Shown here: in pieces, positions 61,495 through 64,000 of the stretch
How the letters are laid out: each line of letters starts with the position of its first letter
How positions within the stretch are numbered: position 1 is the stretch's first letter
Origin: Microcebus murinus
Taxonomy: Eukaryota > Chordata > Mammalia > Primates > Cheirogaleidae
Assembly: GCF_040939455.1 (NCBI RefSeq)
Contig: NC_134117.1
Location: 53,641,001 to 53,705,000, forward strand
Direction of reading: 5' to 3'
DNA length: 64,000 nt
The notes under the pieces: generated by a model
The model's database searches: none
What the model saw: the letters and a program-made list of their open reading frames with translations, nothing else
Told to the model about the DNA's origin: nothing
Translations under genes and position numbers: made by a program

Positions 61495-61790
61495 TTCAAG
61501 AAAGTCTTGACAAAATGAGGCATTAAATTACAATATTTCGGAGAGCGTCGTAATTCTATCGCAGACAGCCCTTCATCATGGAATCTGAAAGCTGGGAAAA
61601 CACAAAACTCATTAGATTAAAATAAACCACCTACTGCTCTGGAGAAAAGCTTATTTATCAATATCAATTTACTTATGATTACTCTGGCCTGCAATTTGTT
61701 ATTTTTAAGAATTATGATTTGTATATTGCTCATACAGATGTGAAATATTTTTTTCCTAAATGGGGTATTTTAAAAAAGATATCTGCGTCC
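61495..61790. promoter_or_regulatory. Candidate conserved non-coding element (intronic enhancer?)
   Basis: An A/T-rich, non-repetitive, low-CpG block in GC-rich surroundings. It contains several homeodomain-type cores: 'gaggcattaaattacaatat', 'actcattagattaaaataaa', 'caatttacttatgattactc'. It is not part of any repeat I recognise. Composition and motif density are typical of developmental enhancers, but conservation is not demonstrated here. Confidence 0.35.
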
Positions 61791-62339
61791 TTAGAAAAGG
61801 TTAGAAAGTAGTTACTAGGGAGGAGGAGAAGGGAGAGGGTCAGAAAATAAATTAAAAGAGGCTGGTGTGGTGGCTGGTGAGAAAGGGCATGCGGGTGAGG
61901 GGCTAAATGGGAGCAGATGTGGACGGAAGGGACCAGGAATCACGTGAAGTCTTCGGGTCTTTGAAAGAGACCCAAGATTTGATTCATTAAGAGGAAGGAC
62001 ATCCTAATTAACCAAGCTGTCCAAAAGGAGGCATGTGTCCTGACAGGTAGTGAGCTTCCTGTCACTGGAGGTATACAAATTCAGGTTGAAGGTCTATGAG
62101 GGAGGATGCTGTAGAGTGCAACAGTCAGATGAGGAGCCAACTATGTATGGTCCTTTCCAATCCTGGTGTTCAGTGATTCTCTGAATCAGACACGCTGGGT
62201 CCGGAAGGTGGGACAGTGTGGGGTGGTCTCACACTGCCTAGAAGAAAGAGATGGCACTAGATTGGGCATCAAGGAACCACCATCTTGAATTCATGGGCTC
62301 TGGCGCTCCTGGCTCCGGGGAAGCCTTTGCCATGTGGTG
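61791..62339. other. Intronic stretch, nothing recognised
   Basis: Unique-looking sequence without an identifiable gene or repeat. Confidence 0.35.
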
Positions 62340-62600
62340 CCGTGGAAAGAGCTGGAGCCAGAGCCACTTGAGTTCGAATCCTGCTGCCATCACTTGCTGC
62401 TTTGAGACCTTGGATGCTTCCAGACTCTCTAAGCCTCTCTCACAGGCCACGGTGAGGATTTATGAAGTTCTGTAGAAAGTCTGGCACGTGGTAGGCACAC
62501 TCAGCACATGCTAACACTCTTCCCTCCTCTCTTTCGGGGCCTCGGTTTTCCCATCTGCAAAATGAGCAGATCTCCATGTTCTTTCTGGCTGTAGATTTCT
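62340..62600 (+). repeat. MIR SINE
   Basis: Forward MIR: 'ccgtggaaagagctggagcc', 'cttgagttcgaatcctgctg', 'aagcctctctcacaggccac', 'tctggcacgtggtaggcaca', followed by a second core 'ggttttcccatctgcaaaat'. Confidence 0.8.
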
Positions 62601-62759
62601 GCCCCAGGTTTTCAGCGTTCCTTGTGTAATGGAGGGGGGCTTGGGGTGGGGAGTCCCGAGGCCTCCGCAGGCCTGCCCGCCAGCTCAGACCGCCTTCATC
62701 CATGGCTGCAGCAATGCAGGGGCTTTTCCTGGTTGAAGGACCCACTGTCAACTCTCTGT

Positions 62760-62835
62760 GTGCTTGGTCTGTCTTTCCATTTCACGGATGGGAGAGTGGA
62801 GGCCCAGAGAGGAGAGGAATTGTGTGCTCATCTGC
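62760..62835 (-). repeat. MIR SINE fragment
   Basis: Reverse MIR core: 'ttccatttcacggatgggag', 'agtggaggcccagagaggag'. Confidence 0.55.
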
Positions 62836-63019
62836 CTCCCCCATAGCACCATGTTCTGGGGAAGGACAGCTTCCTGGGGGCAGGGCAGAAGGGCAAAGTC
62901 TTCAGAGTTCTTGACAGAGTTTGGCATTGGGACACTCCCACTGTAGCCTCTTTGGGAGGAGAGGCTGTGCTGTGGTCCCCCTCTTTCCCTCTCTGCTTCC
63001 TTTCCTCCCTTGCGTTTAT

Positions 63020-63260
63020 TCTTTTATGTTTTCAACAACTAGTACTGAACACCTCCTATGTATGGCAGCCCCTGTGTTAGGCTCTGGCGTGACCAGGTGA
63101 ATTAGGCATGGCCTTAAGGTCCAGTGAAAGGGACAGACATGAGCCATGCACACAAAGTGAATGGAGGGCTTGAATGGGGGAGTCTGTTTGTCAGGGGACA
63201 GTGAGGTGGAGGCAGGCAGGCTAAAGCCTAGCTGGTGAAATCAGGGAAGACTTCCCAGAG
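63020..63260 (-). repeat. L2 fragment
   Basis: Reverse L2: 'actgaacacctcctatgtat', 'gtgaaagggacagacatgag', 'gggaagacttcccagaggag'. Confidence 0.7.
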
Positions 63261-63689
63261 GAGGCGATGGCCAAGCCCTACTGAAGGAGGAGAAGGAGCG
63301 TGCTATGGAACCTTGTGCCTCTGCAGAGCTGGGGCTCAGCGATGACCACATGGCCAGCTGTGCATTCCAGCCAGAGCCGGGTGTGAAGCCACTCCCTTCC
63401 CAGGCCCTGGGCAGGTCCTTTGCTTCCGGAGCAGGAGGACTGTCCTTGGCTGGGCCCCAGTGAGGAGCACATCTGGGCAGAGGTTGGCAGTGGACAGGCA
63501 GGAGAGAGAGCCAGTGAGCAGCTCTGGGAGGGAAGTTTGGCCTTTGTGGGTGATGTGTTTGCTGAGGAGTGGGATGGGGGGGAGAGAGGTAGGGAGGGTG
63601 GTGGCAGGAGGTGACAGCTTTGGGGGGGGGCTCAGCTTAAGCCCCCAATTTCAGTTCAGTCATACGGAGGGCTCAGCTCTGCAGGGTTT

Positions 63690-63780
63690 AGGGTCATGCC
63701 TCTTATCCTCCCTGAGACTTAGTCTCACCATCTGGAAAATGGGGTGATGTTCATGCCTCCAAGGTGCGTGAGGGCCAGGT
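63690..63780 (+). repeat. MIR SINE fragment
   Basis: Forward MIR core: 'tgagacttagtctcaccatc', 'tggaaaatggggtgatgttc'. Confidence 0.6.
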
Positions 63781-64000
63781 GACCCAGAGGCTGGTGGCGC
63801 TCAGCCTGGCAGGGGGGACAGGAGGGCTCTCTGCTGTCTTCTGAGATCGCCCGGTCTGGGGTCTGTCCTGCCTGCTCTCACGGAACCTGCAGTGAGGCGT
63901 CGCATGCTTGTGATGAGCATGGCAGGGCGACATGCCCTACACATGTAAGGGGGCATCGCTGTCACTGCGACTGTCCTTATCAGCTTGTGGATTGGGCAGG

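Overview
The window is mammalian nuclear DNA, most likely from a strepsirrhine primate and probably a lemur. About fifteen of the Alu elements carry a long A/T-rich middle linker (…agaaagaaattaattggcca…) and a right monomer reading …ttgctgtgagctaggctgacgcc…, which I associate with lemuriform Alus. Older linker-less Alus, MIR, L2, L1M, MaLR and hAT (MER5-type) fossils complete a typical primate intergenic landscape. No bacterial, phage, CRISPR or plasmid-like feature was seen.

Only one protein-coding segment is supported. It is the terminal coding exon of SLC29A3 (equilibrative nucleoside transporter ENT3), + strand, 3828-4482, followed by a roughly 0.8 kb 3'UTR ending near an AATAAA at 5267. 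The sequence upstream (1-3827) is its last intron. Every other long open frame is chance, lies in a repeat, or is an artefact of the CpG island.

About 31 kb downstream lies a strong TATA-less CpG island (about 35.3-37.3 kb) with many GC boxes. In human 10q22.1 the next gene downstream of SLC29A3 on the same strand is CDH23, at a comparable distance and with a non-coding first exon. I therefore infer that the island is the CDH23 promoter and exon 1, and that 36.4-64.0 kb is the start of CDH23 intron 1. The first coding exon of CDH23 was not found here.

Layout: 1-3.8 kb SLC29A3 intron with MIRs, an L1M and two Alus; 3.8-5.3 kb terminal exon and 3'UTR; 5.3-17 kb intergenic with MIRs, a MaLR LTR plus internal fragment, MER5A and Alus; 17.3-17.85 kb a small second CpG-rich, promoter-like block with CCAAT, GC-box and X-box (RFX-type) motifs; 19.2-22.5 kb a cluster of LTR-like sequence with a CA microsatellite and a rearranged Alu; 22.8-24.1 kb Alu and L1 fragments; 24-35 kb mostly unique sequence with MIR and L2 and one good CTCF-consensus match at 26681; 35.3-37.3 kb the CDH23-type CpG island; 37-49 kb intronic sequence with scattered repeats; 49.1-59.1 kb two antisense ancient L1 insertions, the second probably near full length and riddled with nested Alus; 59-64 kb intronic sequence including an A/T-rich, homeodomain-site-rich block at 61.5-61.8 kb that looks like a conserved non-coding element.

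The two genes are not known to act in one pathway. SLC29A3 is a lysosomal/mitochondrial nucleoside transporter and CDH23 a stereocilia tip-link cadherin. What they share is neighbourhood, so the regulatory candidates between them (X-box promoter, CTCF-like sites, putative conserved elements) are the most interesting content. I saw no convincing undescribed molecular system.
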